DNA of 28,333 bases from Candidatus Avelusimicrobium stercoris (GTDB taxonomy: Bacteria; Elusimicrobiota; Elusimicrobia; Elusimicrobiales; Elusimicrobiaceae): positions 1-28,333 of the forward strand of contig DJFE01000026.1 of assembly GCA_002432025.1 (NCBI GenBank). Direction: 5' to 3'. The notes under the pieces are model-generated. The model did not search any database, had not been told where the DNA came from, and worked only from the letters and a program-made list of their open reading frames with translations. Made by a program: the position numbers and the translations under genes. Positions 1-8,055 of this stretch are shown one piece after another; position 1 is the first letter of the stretch, and the number at the start of each line of letters is the position of its first letter.

Positions 1-99
1 TTGATAAATTGCGGTGGTCGTACCCGGATGTATCCGCTGTATAAAAACGCGTATAAAAGTCCGTTTTGCTCAAATATAAAGGCCTTAAAAGGAGAAAAA

Positions 100-798
100 A
101 TGAAAGGGTTTAGTAATGTTTTATTGGCTTTTTTGTCATTCCAGGGACCGCATACGAGCGGGAACCTGGAATCCAGAAATAAAATGAGGGGTTTTTCTAA
201 TGAACAGACTGGATCCCAGGTCCACGCCTGGGATGACAACAACAACACCAGATCCCGTATAAAAACACTACGGGATGACGGCTTAACAACAAGTGTCCTC
301 ACGGTTAATATTGCCTCAATGAGTGCAGGTTTTACACTTATTGAACTATTAGTAGTTGTGCTCATTATTGGCATTTTGGCGGCGGTGGCACTGCCAAAAT
401 ATGAATTAGCCGTAGCCAAAAGCCGCTTAACGGAAGTAAACATTATGCTCAAAAAAATTAGAGAAAATAACCAATTAATGAAGTTAAGCGGAAATGAGGG
501 CGATACCGAAGCCTTGTACGAAGATACAGGCTTAACCTATTCCTCCACGGGGGGTGTGGGTGGCGCGGGTGGCGCTTCCAGCAAGAATTTTTGCTATGAC
601 CCTACTTGGGTAGGGTTTATTGTAATGCCTAAACCCTGCAAAGAGGATTCGGCTGACTATATGATTGATTTAATTGATGCAGCAGATGGAACTTACCGGC
701 AAATCTGTATGGGAAAAACCGATTTTGGAAAAAGGCTTTGCAAAAGTGTTTGCGGTTCCGAATCGTGCGATATGATAACCAACAAACCGTCTAACTAA
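100..798 (+). CDS. Type IV prepilin / pseudopilin with repeat-filled leader
   Basis: The protein carries the prepilin cleavage and helix motif: Gly followed by FTLIELLVVVLIIGILAAVA, with Glu at mature position 5. This is the N-methylated hydrophobic helix that anchors pilins and pseudopilins before assembly. The mature part is about 155 residues with six cysteines near its end, as in disulfide-looped minor pilins. I chose the ATG at 100 because an AGGAG site lies five bases upstream; this gives 232 residues and an abnormally long leader of about 77 residues. Normal leaders are some 5-25 residues. Three palindromic repeats fill this leader in frame. The alternative start is ATG 319 (leader MSAG), which has no Shine-Dalgarno but has TAATAT seven bases upstream. 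The open frame before 100 has no support as coding. Pilin identity is firm; the start is uncertain. Confidence 0.85.
   Translation: MKGFSNVLLAFLSFQGPHTSGNLESRNKMRGFSNEQTGSQVHAWDDNNNTRSRIKTLRDDGLTTSVLTVNIASMSAGFTLIELLVVVLIIGILAAVALPKYELAVAKSRLTEVNIMLKKIRENNQLMKLSGNEGDTEALYEDTGLTYSSTGGVGGAGGASSKNFCYDPTWVGFIVMPKPCKEDSADYMIDLIDAADGTYRQICMGKTDFGKRLCKSVCGSESCDMITNKPSN
136..280. repeat. Three palindromic GTCATCC-type repeats inside the prepilin leader
   Basis: Three inverted repeats lie in a row: ATTCCAGG/CCTGGAAT (138-145 with 165-172), ATCCCAGG/CCTGGGAT (213-220 with 227-234) and ATCCCGTA/TACGGGAT (252-259 with 269-276). Each is flanked by the GGATGAC/GTCAT edge seen in the repeats at 9552-9656 and 27787-28253. 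The reverse complement of the third shares the 14-mer GTCATCCCGTAGTG with the unit starting near 27787. All three are read through without a stop in the prepilin frame. Confidence 0.8.
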
Positions 799-800
799 TT

Positions 801-840
801 AAAACCGCCCCGGGCAATAAAAAACCCGGGGCGTTGTGTT
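801..840. terminator. Bidirectional terminator between prepilin and galT
   Basis: Nine-base arms CGCCCCGGG (806-814) and CCCGGGGCG (825-833) surround an A-rich loop. It sits between two convergent genes, 3 bases from the prepilin stop and at the galT stop. The stem is nearly identical to the one at 6693-6727. Confidence 0.8.
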
Positions 841-2345
841 TATAACTTTTTGATAAACCTGTCAAAGGCCGCTTGGCCTTCGGGCGTACGTTTAAATACG
901 CCCGCGTATTCCAGCACCTTGGCAAACACCTTTCCCACTTCGCTGTGCAAAATGGTTTGCGTGTTTTGCGGAGTAAAGGTGTATTTTTTAAGCAGTTCTT
1001 CGGCCCAGTCGGCGTGCTTGTTTAGTGTTTCGCTCTTTCGGATAGCGGATATATCACGCTTGATAAGCAGCGGTTCCAGGTCGGCCAGTTCCTTGGCCAG
1101 CCGCGCGGGCAGCACCGCAAGCCCCATTACCTCAATAAGGCCGATGTTTTCCTTTTTGATGTGCAAAACCTCTTGGTGGGGGTGGAAAATCCCCAACGGA
1201 AACTGCGCGGATGTTCGGTTGTTGCGCAGAACGAGGTCTATTTCAAACGCTTTGCCGCGCCGCCTGGCTATGGGCGTAATAGTGTTGTGCGGCGTATCGT
1301 TGGTGTGCGCTAAAATGTCGGCTTTTTCGTCGCTGTAAGCGCGCCATTTTTTAAGGATGTATCCGCTTGCTTCTATTAAATCTTTCTTACTTCCAACCAG
1401 GCGGATAACGCTCATCGGCCATTTGACTACGCCCGCCTTCACGCGCGGAAATTTTTTCAGTTTAAAAGTCCTTTCCAGGGGGGCTTTTTCCATCGCAAAG
1501 GTATATCGCCCACCCTGAAAGTGGTCGTGCGTTAAAATGGACCCGCCGACGATAGGCAAATCCGCGTTGGAGCCGATAAAATAATGCGGTAAAAAGTCCA
1601 CAAAATTAAGCAGGCGCGCAAAGGTGGTTTGGGAAATCTTCATCGGTTCGTGGTGCCCGGAAAGGAAGATACAATGCTCGTTGTAATACACATACGGCGA
1701 GTATTGCAAATACCACGGGTCCCCGTCCTTTAATACGTCCAGTGCAATTAAGCGCAGGTTTTGGCGCGCCGGGTGATTAATCCGCCCCGCGTAGCCCTCG
1801 TTTTCCTTGCACAGCAGGCACGGCGGATAGGCGGACGCCTTGGCTTTTAAGGCGGAGGCGATGTCCTGCGGGCTCTTTTCGGGCTTGGACATATTAATCG
1901 TGATGTCCAATGTGCCGTATGGGGTGCGCGTCTTCCAGGCCAGGTTTTTAGCCACGCGCTCGGTGCGGATGTAGTCTAACGCGCGGGCGTCGTGGTAAAA
2001 CTTGTCTGTGGCGGATTTGGGGCTCTTTTTGTGCAGTGTAAAGAACTCTTCGGTAACCGCAGAGGGCAGTCCCGCAAACACGCCCATTAATTTCGTGTCA
2101 AACAAATCGCGCATTGTAACCGTATCGGGCGAAATGAGGTTCTTTTCAACAGCCCAGTCGCAAATGTTTTTTAAAATTTCGCACGGAAATTTAGGCGTTT
2201 TACCCTTAAAGCCGCTGGGGGTGTATTCGTCCAAGTGCAAAAGCGCCAACAGTTGGTTTACCGCCCAAGCGCGGTCGCGCGGCGCGAGCAGTTTTTCGTT
2301 TACCGCGTAGGCAACTAATTGGTCAATCAGTAAGTTGATGTCCAT
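840..2345 (-). CDS. galT: UDP-glucose-hexose-1-phosphate uridylyltransferase (galT, type 2)
   Basis: This enzyme transfers UMP from UDP-glucose to galactose-1-phosphate, the central step of the Leloir pathway in the cytoplasm. It belongs to the long GalT branch typical of Firmicutes, not the E. coli type: 501 residues, with GGSILTHDHFQGG at residues 267-279 and the fold continuing to a C-terminal half. A CLLC pair lies at 176-179. The start is the ATG at 2345, 13 bases after the galE stop, because AGGAG precedes it and overlaps the galE TAG stop. The longer open frame would extend into galE. It is the last gene of the cdd-galM-galK-galE-galT run and ends at the terminator at 801-840. Confidence 0.95.
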   Translation of the reverse strand: MDINLLIDQLVAYAVNEKLLAPRDRAWAVNQLLALLHLDEYTPSGFKGKTPKFPCEILKNICDWAVEKNLISPDTVTMRDLFDTKLMGVFAGLPSAVTEEFFTLHKKSPKSATDKFYHDARALDYIRTERVAKNLAWKTRTPYGTLDITINMSKPEKSPQDIASALKAKASAYPPCLLCKENEGYAGRINHPARQNLRLIALDVLKDGDPWYLQYSPYVYYNEHCIFLSGHHEPMKISQTTFARLLNFVDFLPHYFIGSNADLPIVGGSILTHDHFQGGRYTFAMEKAPLERTFKLKKFPRVKAGVVKWPMSVIRLVGSKKDLIEASGYILKKWRAYSDEKADILAHTNDTPHNTITPIARRRGKAFEIDLVLRNNRTSAQFPLGIFHPHQEVLHIKKENIGLIEVMGLAVLPARLAKELADLEPLLIKRDISAIRKSETLNKHADWAEELLKKYTFTPQNTQTILHSEVGKVFAKVLEYAGVFKRTPEGQAAFDRFIKKL

Positions 2346-2358
2346 ATATAAAAGTCTC

Positions 2359-3333
2359 CTAGTATTTGCGGTGCTGTTCCCAGTTCCAGGCGGTTTCAAT
2401 AATGCGGGCCAAGTTGTACTGCGGTTTCCAGCCCAGCACCTTTTCGGCCTTGGCGCTGTCCGCCACCAACACGGCCGGGTCGCCTGCGCGGCGGGGGGCG
2501 TTTTCCACCTTAAAATCTATGCCCGTAATGCGTTTGGCTTCTTTGACGAGTTCAGCCACAGAAAAACCGTTCCCGCTGCCTAGGTTAAAGCGCTCGCTGA
2601 CGTTGTCTTTAACCATTTTTTCAAGCGCCAAAATGTGCGCGCGGGCCAAATCGTTCACGTGGACGTAATCGCGCACGCAGGTTCCGTCCGGCGTGGGGTA
2701 ATCCGTGCCGAACATTTTAATAGAGGGGCGTTTGCCCGCGGCGGCTTGCAGAACAATGGGAATTAAGTGCGTTTCGGGATTGTGCGATTCGCCTATTTCG
2801 CCCGAATCGTCCGCGCCGCTTGCATTAAAGTAGCGCAGGGCCGTGGCCTTTAAGCCGTAGGCGGTGTCAAAATCCGCAAGCATTTTTTCCACCATTAACT
2901 TGGTGTTGCCGTAGGGGTTAATGGGATTTTGCGGGTGGGTTTCGTCAATTTTGGGGCGGATAGGTTCGCCAAAGGTGGCCGCCGTGGAGGAAAACACAAA
3001 GTATTTAATGTGATTTTCCACCAATGCGTCCAGTAAATCCAGCACCTTGGCTACGTTGTTGTGGTAATATTTGGACGGTTCCTTGACGCTTTCGCCCACT
3101 TCGGCAAACGCGGCAAAGTGCATTACGGCCTCTATGCCGTATTTTTTAAATACTTCGGTTAAGCGGGCTTTGTCGCCCAAGTCGCCCAGTTCAAAGGGGT
3201 AGTTGGCTACGGCTTCCCTGTGCCCTTTGGAAAGATTATCAAATACGACCGGATTATAGCCCTGTTTGGCGAGCATCCGCACCATATGGGAGCCGATGTA
3301 GCCTGCGCCGCCAATTACTAAAATGTTCTTCAT
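2359..3333 (-). CDS. galE: UDP-glucose 4-epimerase
   Basis: GalE interconverts UDP-galactose and UDP-glucose with bound NAD, regenerating the UDP-glucose used by GalT. The protein is 324 residues, the usual size for the family. The Rossmann motif GGAGYIGSH is at residues 8-16, the SST active-site segment at 115-117, and the catalytic YxxxK (Y141, K145) lies in NPYGNTK. GGAGG-type Shine-Dalgarno (GGAGG seven bases before ATG) supports the start at 3333. It sits between galK and galT on the same strand. Confidence 0.96.
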   Translation of the reverse strand: MKNILVIGGAGYIGSHMVRMLAKQGYNPVVFDNLSKGHREAVANYPFELGDLGDKARLTEVFKKYGIEAVMHFAAFAEVGESVKEPSKYYHNNVAKVLDLLDALVENHIKYFVFSSTAATFGEPIRPKIDETHPQNPINPYGNTKLMVEKMLADFDTAYGLKATALRYFNASGADDSGEIGESHNPETHLIPIVLQAAAGKRPSIKMFGTDYPTPDGTCVRDYVHVNDLARAHILALEKMVKDNVSERFNLGSGNGFSVAELVKEAKRITGIDFKVENAPRRAGDPAVLVADSAKAEKVLGWKPQYNLARIIETAWNWEQHRKY

Positions 3334-3360
3334 AGATTGTCCTCCAATAAAATTAACCTT

Positions 3361-3381
3361 TCCGGGGTATTTAGCCCCGGA
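3361..3381. other. Small hairpin between galK and galE
   Basis: A seven-base inverted repeat, TCCGGGG (3361-3367) and CCCCGGA (3375-3381), lies in the 57-base gap between galK and galE. On the minus strand it is followed by AAAGG, not by a run of T, so it is not a classical terminator. It could be an mRNA stability or processing element that uncouples galMK from galET levels. Confidence 0.5.
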
Positions 3382-3390
3382 CTAAAATTT

Positions 3391-4563
3391 TTAGTACATC
3401 TTTTCTTCCTGCCGTGCCGGACCGCCGACGGAAGCAATATAAAAGTCCGCTTTGAGGCCCGTTTTGTCGTGGTAGATTTTGCCCACGTTATCAATAAAAT
3501 GTTTTACGTCCTCGTCCTTTACCAAGGCAATCGCGCACCCGCCAAAGCCCGCGCCCGTCATCCGCGCGCCCAAGACGCCCGGCTGCTGCCAGGCAGCCTC
3601 GGCCAAGGTGTCTAATTCCTTGCCGGTAACTTCGTAATCGTCGCGCAGGGAAATGTGGGACTCGTTCATTAATTTGCCGAAGGTCTTTAAATCGCCTGCC
3701 TTTAAGCGTTCCACCGCCTGCAAGGTGCGCTGGTTTTCATATACGGCGTGCTTGGCTCGTTTGCGTTCGGTCGGGTTGGTGATTAAATCCTTATTTTTTT
3801 CAAATTCGTCTATGGATAAATCGCCCAAGGACTTAATGGGCAGTTTGGTTTGCAGGGCCTTTAAGGCGCGTTCGCACTCGCCGCGGCGTTCGTTGTATTT
3901 GGAGTCCGCCAGTTCACGGCGTTTGTTCGTGTTCATAATGACGATAGACACGCCCTTTAAATCCAGCGGGGCGTATTCGTAATTGAGCGTGTTGCAGTCC
4001 AAAAGTATGGCGCAGCCCTCCTTGCCCATACCAATAGCAAATTGGTCCATAATGCCGCAGTTCATCCCCACGAATTTATTTTCGGCTTCTTGGCAGAATT
4101 TCACCAGTTCCACCTGCGGAATATAGAGGTTAAACACCTTATTCATCGCTACGGCGGTAGCCAGTTCTATGGAAGCGGAGGACGACAGCCCCGCCCCGTT
4201 GGGGATGTCTCCCCAGAACATCAGTTCAAAGCCTTGGTCAATGTCATAACCGTGGTTTTGGAGCGTTTTAATAACGCCCAGCGGATAGTTGGCCCAGTCC
4301 TGTTTTTTATCGTAGGAAATATTGTTTAAATCTGCGTCTATAATGCCTTTTTCGGGGAAGTTGAGCGAGTAAAGGCGGATTTTTTTGTCGTCGCGTTTGC
4401 AAAATACGCAATGTGTACCGAACGAGAGCGCGCACGGGAAGACGTGCCCGCCGTTATAGTCGGTATGTTCGCCGATTAAATTAACGCGCCCGGGAGCAAA
4501 AAAGTAGAGTTTTTCCTTTTTAAAGACTTCGTTGAATTTGCTTCTTAAAGCCAGTTGATTCAT
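3391..4563 (-). CDS. galK: Galactokinase
   Basis: GalK phosphorylates galactose to galactose-1-phosphate with ATP. It is a GHMP kinase of 390 residues, normal length. The galactokinase signature GRVNLIGEHTDYNGG is at 25-39, the ATP loop PNGAGLSSSAS at 121-131, the catalytic-base aspartate at D173 (GIMDQFA), and the third GHMP motif GAGFGGCAIAL near the C-terminus. The start at 4563 has a GGGGA site five bases upstream. No sugar transporter or regulator accompanies the cluster in this window. Confidence 0.96.
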   Translation of the reverse strand: MNQLALRSKFNEVFKKEKLYFFAPGRVNLIGEHTDYNGGHVFPCALSFGTHCVFCKRDDKKIRLYSLNFPEKGIIDADLNNISYDKKQDWANYPLGVIKTLQNHGYDIDQGFELMFWGDIPNGAGLSSSASIELATAVAMNKVFNLYIPQVELVKFCQEAENKFVGMNCGIMDQFAIGMGKEGCAILLDCNTLNYEYAPLDLKGVSIVIMNTNKRRELADSKYNERRGECERALKALQTKLPIKSLGDLSIDEFEKNKDLITNPTERKRAKHAVYENQRTLQAVERLKAGDLKTFGKLMNESHISLRDDYEVTGKELDTLAEAAWQQPGVLGARMTGAGFGGCAIALVKDEDVKHFIDNVGKIYHDKTGLKADFYIASVGGPARQEEKMY

Positions 4564-4593
4564 AATTATCCCCTTGGCGCCACGGCGCCTGTG

Positions 4594-5532
4594 TTAAAGC
4601 ACGGTCATTTTTAATTTCCAAACAAATTTGTCTTTGGGCGCTATTACGGCGGTGCGGCGCAATTTGTTGGCGACGTATAAATCGTCAAACTCGCCCGTGC
4701 ACGGTTCTAAGGCGATGTTGTAATCGCCGCGGTAGCCGCCCTGTGTTTTCCAAACGCCCAAATAAGGTATTTTTTTACCGTCGTAATCGTAGCGGAGTTC
4801 CTCGCCCGTGTCGGTATGCTCAATGGCGCACCAGCCGGCTAAATTAAGGGCGGTAAAGTAAAATTTTTCGCAGTTGCCCGCACTTGCGGGTTCGGTGGCG
4901 GCGAGGTCTATCCGCTGCCCGTGTACATCGGTAGTAAGAGGATAAGAATAGCGTGAACCCCACACGCCCAAATGCTGGGTGGAGTGTTCCACCGTCATTA
5001 CTTGGGTTAAATTTTCCGGCACGATTAGGCGCGTGGCGGGGGAACACGCCAGCAGACAATGCGGCGTCCAAATAAATTTAAATTCCTCGCACGAGGTGTT
5101 TTCTACCTCGTATTCAAAGATGATTTCGTTTTGGTTTAACGTCGTTCTGCGGGAAAAAATATACGGGAAAACCTGGCTTTTGGTAAACGCTTTTACCGAT
5201 TTTCCGTCCGGCGAGGCGACGCCTTCCCAAGGCAGCGTCCACACTTCGCCGTGGTCCGGCACGGGCAAGCCTTTGTAAGCCCCGTCCGGGTACGGGCAGG
5301 CGTCAATAGAGGGGAACACTTCGTCAAAGCCGCTGGAATCATACGCGGAAAACGGCGCGCCGTATTCGGGTATGCGCAAGGTATCTTCCTTGGATTGGAA
5401 CAGCCACTCCCGGCCTGTTTTCTTGCTGATTAAACTGGCCAGTTTGAACCCGTAACCGGGCAGAAAAGTCAGGCGCAGGGTTTCATTTTCCAGCACAAGG
5501 GCAGTAAGCCCTTTATAGACGGCTTCGGTCAT
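4594..5532 (-). CDS. Aldose 1-epimerase family protein (galactose mutarotase-like)
   Basis: The 312-residue protein belongs to the galactose mutarotase-like fold: it carries DHGEVW at 93-98, a second histidine in WTPH (H158), and a C-terminal EPCTG glutamate, the usual catalytic set of two His and one Glu. It would convert beta- to alpha-galactose so that GalK can use it. The sequence is nearer the broad aldose-epimerase group than classical E. coli GalM, so substrate is inferred from position directly upstream of galK. Start at 5532 has GGGGA upstream. Only 30 bases separate it from galK and 29 from cdd. Confidence 0.85.
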   Translation of the reverse strand: MTEAVYKGLTALVLENETLRLTFLPGYGFKLASLISKKTGREWLFQSKEDTLRIPEYGAPFSAYDSSGFDEVFPSIDACPYPDGAYKGLPVPDHGEVWTLPWEGVASPDGKSVKAFTKSQVFPYIFSRRTTLNQNEIIFEYEVENTSCEEFKFIWTPHCLLACSPATRLIVPENLTQVMTVEHSTQHLGVWGSRYSYPLTTDVHGQRIDLAATEPASAGNCEKFYFTALNLAGWCAIEHTDTGEELRYDYDGKKIPYLGVWKTQGGYRGDYNIALEPCTGEFDDLYVANKLRRTAVIAPKDKFVWKLKMTVL

Positions 5533-5561
5533 AAGGTTCCCCTAATATGTAAAAAACGGAA

Positions 5562-5996
5562 TTATTTTTCCGTAAATTTATCAAACGGATACGGCATAAT
5601 GTCGCGCAGTTGCTTTTTGTAGGCCACGCGCTTGGTTCCGTTTAATACGGCAATGTATATGGGCGTATCAGGTGCCATAAACTCGCTCATTACCTGGCGG
5701 CAAGCACCGCAAGGCGAGTTAAACGTCAGCCCGGGCAACTTTTGTGTGATAAGGGCCAGCGCGCGGAAACGGCGTTTGCCCGCGCTGACGGCCGCGAATA
5801 TCGCGTTGCGTTCAGCACACACGGTCAGCCCGTAGGAAGCGTTTTCAATATTGGTGCCTGCGAAGATATGGTTATCCTCCGTAAGCACGGCCGCACCTAC
5901 TTTAAATTTGGAGTAGGGCGAGTAGGAATTTTCCCGCGCGTTCTGCGCGGCGTCTAACAGACTTTTTTCTTCGTCTTTGCTCAGCGGTATTCTCAT
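5562..5996 (-). CDS. cdd: Cytidine deaminase
   Basis: This is a pyrimidine-salvage enzyme that deaminates cytidine and deoxycytidine to uridine. It is the short homotetrameric type, 144 residues. The zinc site is complete: C60-A-E62 in CAERNA, with E62 as proton shuttle, and C96 and C99 in PCGACRQ. The gene opens the gal run; its promoter probably serves the whole cluster. The ATG at 5996 has no Shine-Dalgarno, and the -10 element ends six bases before it, suggesting a leaderless message. A link with sugar use is plausible, as uridine supplies UDP-sugars, but this is inference. Confidence 0.95.
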   Translation of the reverse strand: MRIPLSKDEEKSLLDAAQNARENSYSPYSKFKVGAAVLTEDNHIFAGTNIENASYGLTVCAERNAIFAAVSAGKRRFRALALITQKLPGLTFNSPCGACRQVMSEFMAPDTPIYIAVLNGTKRVAYKKQLRDIMPYPFDKFTEK

Positions 5997-6030
5997 ACTC
6001 TTATTCTATAATAAAGTAACAAAAAGTCAA
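5997..6030 (-). promoter_or_regulatory. Promoter of cdd-gal genes, leaderless type
   Basis: Read on the minus strand: TTGACT (6025-6030), a 16-base spacer, TAGAAT (6003-6008), then six bases AAGAGT directly before ATG. Both hexamers match five of six consensus positions. A start site seven bases below the -10 would be the A of ATG. Confidence 0.6.
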
Positions 6031-6038
6031 CCCTTTTT

Positions 6039-6074
6039 TTGTACGCGCGTACGGCGCTGTGTTATAATAAGGGT
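6039..6074 (+). promoter_or_regulatory. Promoter of the GDSL hydrolase gene, leaderless type
   Basis: TTGTAC (6039-6044), an 18-base spacer, perfect TATAAT (6063-6068), then AAGGGT directly before the ATG at 6075. It is divergent from the cdd promoter, only about ten bases away. AAGGG is too close to ATG to act as a normal ribosome site. Confidence 0.6.
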
Positions 6075-6677
6075 ATGAAAAAGATACTTTTTATTGCTTT
6101 ATGCGTGGCCCTTTTGTATTGGGCTTTTGGTCCCAAAAAGGCGGAAATTAAAAACCTGCATAACCCCGGTTTGACCGTGGTGGCGTTTGGCGATAGTTTA
6201 ACGGCCGGATACGGCGCCGGGCGGGAAAATTCCTACCCCAGTGTGCTTGCCAAAAGGATTAGTCGCCCGGTGGTGAATTTGGGTTTGTCCGGCGATACGG
6301 GCACGGCGGCCCCGGTGCGCTTGGATAAGGTGCTGGAACAAAACCCGTATATGGTGCTAATTGAATTTGGCGGAAACGATTTTATGCGCGGGGTAGGTTT
6401 AGACGAAACGGAGAAATCTATCCGGCAAATTGTGGACGCCGTGCAGCAAGCGGGCGCCATAGCCGTACTGGTAGATACGGGGGGATATTCCCAAATGGCG
6501 CGTTACACTAAACTTTATAAACGGATTGCCAAGGAAACGGGCTCCGCTTTTGTGCCGGGTATTTTAGATGGTATCTTCCACCAAAATAAATACAAATCAG
6601 ACCAAATCCATCCCAACGCCGCGGGGTACGAAATTGTCGCGGACCGCGTACATAAGGTTATAAAACCGTATTTGTAA
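6075..6677 (+). CDS. Membrane-anchored GDSL/SGNH hydrolase (TesA/arylesterase-like)
   Basis: The 200-residue protein has an N-terminal hydrophobic segment (about residues 4-18) that would anchor or export it. All SGNH blocks follow: GDSL at 39-42 with nucleophile S41, the glycine of NLGLSGD near 70-74, GGND at 99-102 with N101, and the D176/H179 pair in DQIHPNAAGY. The family cleaves acyl esters, such as lysophospholipids, thioesters or aryl esters; the real substrate cannot be read here. I placed the start at 6075, where TATAAT lies six bases upstream, not at the earlier ATG 6039, which lies in the promoter. It converges on rimO and shares a terminator with it. Confidence 0.88.
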   Translation: MKKILFIALCVALLYWAFGPKKAEIKNLHNPGLTVVAFGDSLTAGYGAGRENSYPSVLAKRISRPVVNLGLSGDTGTAAPVRLDKVLEQNPYMVLIEFGGNDFMRGVGLDETEKSIRQIVDAVQQAGAIAVLVDTGGYSQMARYTKLYKRIAKETGSAFVPGILDGIFHQNKYKSDQIHPNAAGYEIVADRVHKVIKPYL

Positions 6678-6692
6678 AAGACAAAGGATTAA

Positions 6693-6727
6693 AAACGCCC
6701 CGGGCAAATGAAAAACCCGGGGCGTTT
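6693..6727. terminator. Bidirectional terminator between GDSL hydrolase and rimO
   Basis: Twelve-base arms, AAACGCCCCGGG (6693-6704) and CCCGGGGCGTTT (6716-6727), are flanked by A and T runs suited to both directions. The stem and loop are almost a copy of the terminator at 801-840. Confidence 0.85.
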
Positions 6728-6730
6728 ACC

Positions 6731-8026
6731 TTACTTTTTGATAATTTTCAGGGGTTCTAGTACGCGGTCGTAACCGGTGGCGGCTACAATGCGCCCTTTG
6801 AAAATACAGCCGGGCGTAACGGGCTTGGTAAAGGTTACCCGTCCGTCAATATCCGGCGCATCCTTATAGGTGCGGCCAAAATCCGCGCCGTCTGCGATGG
6901 CTTCCAGTTCCGTGCCGATAAGTTTTTGGTTGATTTTATCAATCACGCGGCTTTGCACTTCTTCCAGTTCGCGTGCGCGGCGGTGCTTTACACTCGCCGG
7001 GATTTGCTTCATATCATAAGCGGCGGTGCCTTTTTCGCGGAAGTATTCAAACACGCCCATATTGTCAAATTCGTATTCGCGTACAAAGTCCTTTAATTCT
7101 TCAAAGTCCTGCTCCGTTTCTTCCGGGAACCCCACAATAAAGTTGGTGCGCAGAGAAACGTCCGGGATTTCCTTTTTGAGCATATCCAAGGTGGCGCGCA
7201 CTTTTTTGCCGTCGCATTGGCGCTTCATATTTTTAAGCACCGGGTCTGCAATGTGCTGCAACGGAATATCCACATAATGGAAAATCTTTTCTTCCCCGGC
7301 GATAAGTTGCGCCAGTTCGCGCGTAACCATATTGGGATACGCATACATAATGCGCAGCCGTCCCAGCCCTCGGATTTTTAACAACTTTTTAAGCAGTTCC
7401 GTCAGTTGCGGTTTTTTATATAAGTCAATCCCGTAGGACGTGGTGTCCTGCGCGATAAGGGAAATTTCCTTTACGCCGTTTTGCGTCATCAAGCGTGCTT
7501 CCTGCACCACTTGCTCCATTGGTTTGGAGCGATATGCCCCGCGGATAAAGGGAATTGTGCAATAAGCACAGCGGTAGTTGCATCCGTCGGCAATTTTTAA
7601 ATAGGCGGTGTGCGAGGCCGTCAGACTCATTTTGTACTCGGGAATATACAGGGCGTTTGCCAAGGACTCCAAAAACAAGCCGTTCTGCCCGATAATATCC
7701 TCAATATGTTCCTGCGCGGCAATGGAGAAGACTAAGTCCGCTTCTGGGAAATCCTTTGCCATTTTATCCTTGTAGCGGTCCACCATACAGCCGGTAACGG
7801 CCACACGTTTGATTTTGCCCTCTTTTTTCAGTTCCAGCGCGCGGCGTATTTCGGCAGTGCCTTCTTTGACGGCGGAGGAAATAAAGCCGCAGGTGTTAAT
7901 AATAACGGTATCGGCTTCCTCGGGAGAGAAGACGAGTTCGTGCCCGCTGGCTAAAAGCCGGGCGGAAAATTCTTCACTATTGGTTAAGTTTTTGGGGCAA
8001 CCCAAACTGATAAGATAAAATTTCAT
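6731..8026 (-). CDS. rimO: Ribosomal protein uS12 methylthiotransferase RimO
   Basis: RimO is a radical-SAM enzyme that adds a methylthio group to the conserved aspartate of ribosomal protein S12. The 431-residue protein has the N-terminal UPF0004 cluster cysteines C10, C46 and C80, the radical-SAM CxxxCxxC at C149, C153 and C156, and a C-terminal TRAM-like region. The start SLGCPKN and INTCGFI favour RimO over its tRNA-modifying relative MiaB. The ATG at 8026 has no ribosome site; TAAAAT ends six bases before it. It follows the potassium-channel gene by 29 bases, so read-through from there is also possible. Confidence 0.93.
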   Translation of the reverse strand: MKFYLISLGCPKNLTNSEEFSARLLASGHELVFSPEEADTVIINTCGFISSAVKEGTAEIRRALELKKEGKIKRVAVTGCMVDRYKDKMAKDFPEADLVFSIAAQEHIEDIIGQNGLFLESLANALYIPEYKMSLTASHTAYLKIADGCNYRCAYCTIPFIRGAYRSKPMEQVVQEARLMTQNGVKEISLIAQDTTSYGIDLYKKPQLTELLKKLLKIRGLGRLRIMYAYPNMVTRELAQLIAGEEKIFHYVDIPLQHIADPVLKNMKRQCDGKKVRATLDMLKKEIPDVSLRTNFIVGFPEETEQDFEELKDFVREYEFDNMGVFEYFREKGTAAYDMKQIPASVKHRRARELEEVQSRVIDKINQKLIGTELEAIADGADFGRTYKDAPDIDGRVTFTKPVTPGCIFKGRIVAATGYDRVLEPLKIIKK

Positions 8027-8032
8027 ACTTAT

Positions 8033-8038
8033 ATTTTA
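8033..8038 (-). promoter_or_regulatory. -10 element of rimO, leaderless spacing
   Basis: TAAAAT on the minus strand, followed by ATAAGT and then ATG. No convincing -35 is visible. The case rests on the shared geometry with the other leaderless candidates. Confidence 0.45.
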
Positions 8039-8055
8039 CTAAATTGGCCTTTGGG

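Noticed and set aside
1..99. Open frame in line with the prepilin, upstream of ATG 100, starting with TTG at base 1
   Set aside because: No ribosome site or protein signature; the frame simply has no stop. AGGAG before ATG 100 marks a better start.
6731..8026. MiaB (tRNA methylthiotransferase) as identity
   Set aside because: The N-terminal SLGCPKN and INTCGFI patterns fit RimO; MiaB normally has a different start and radical-SAM context.
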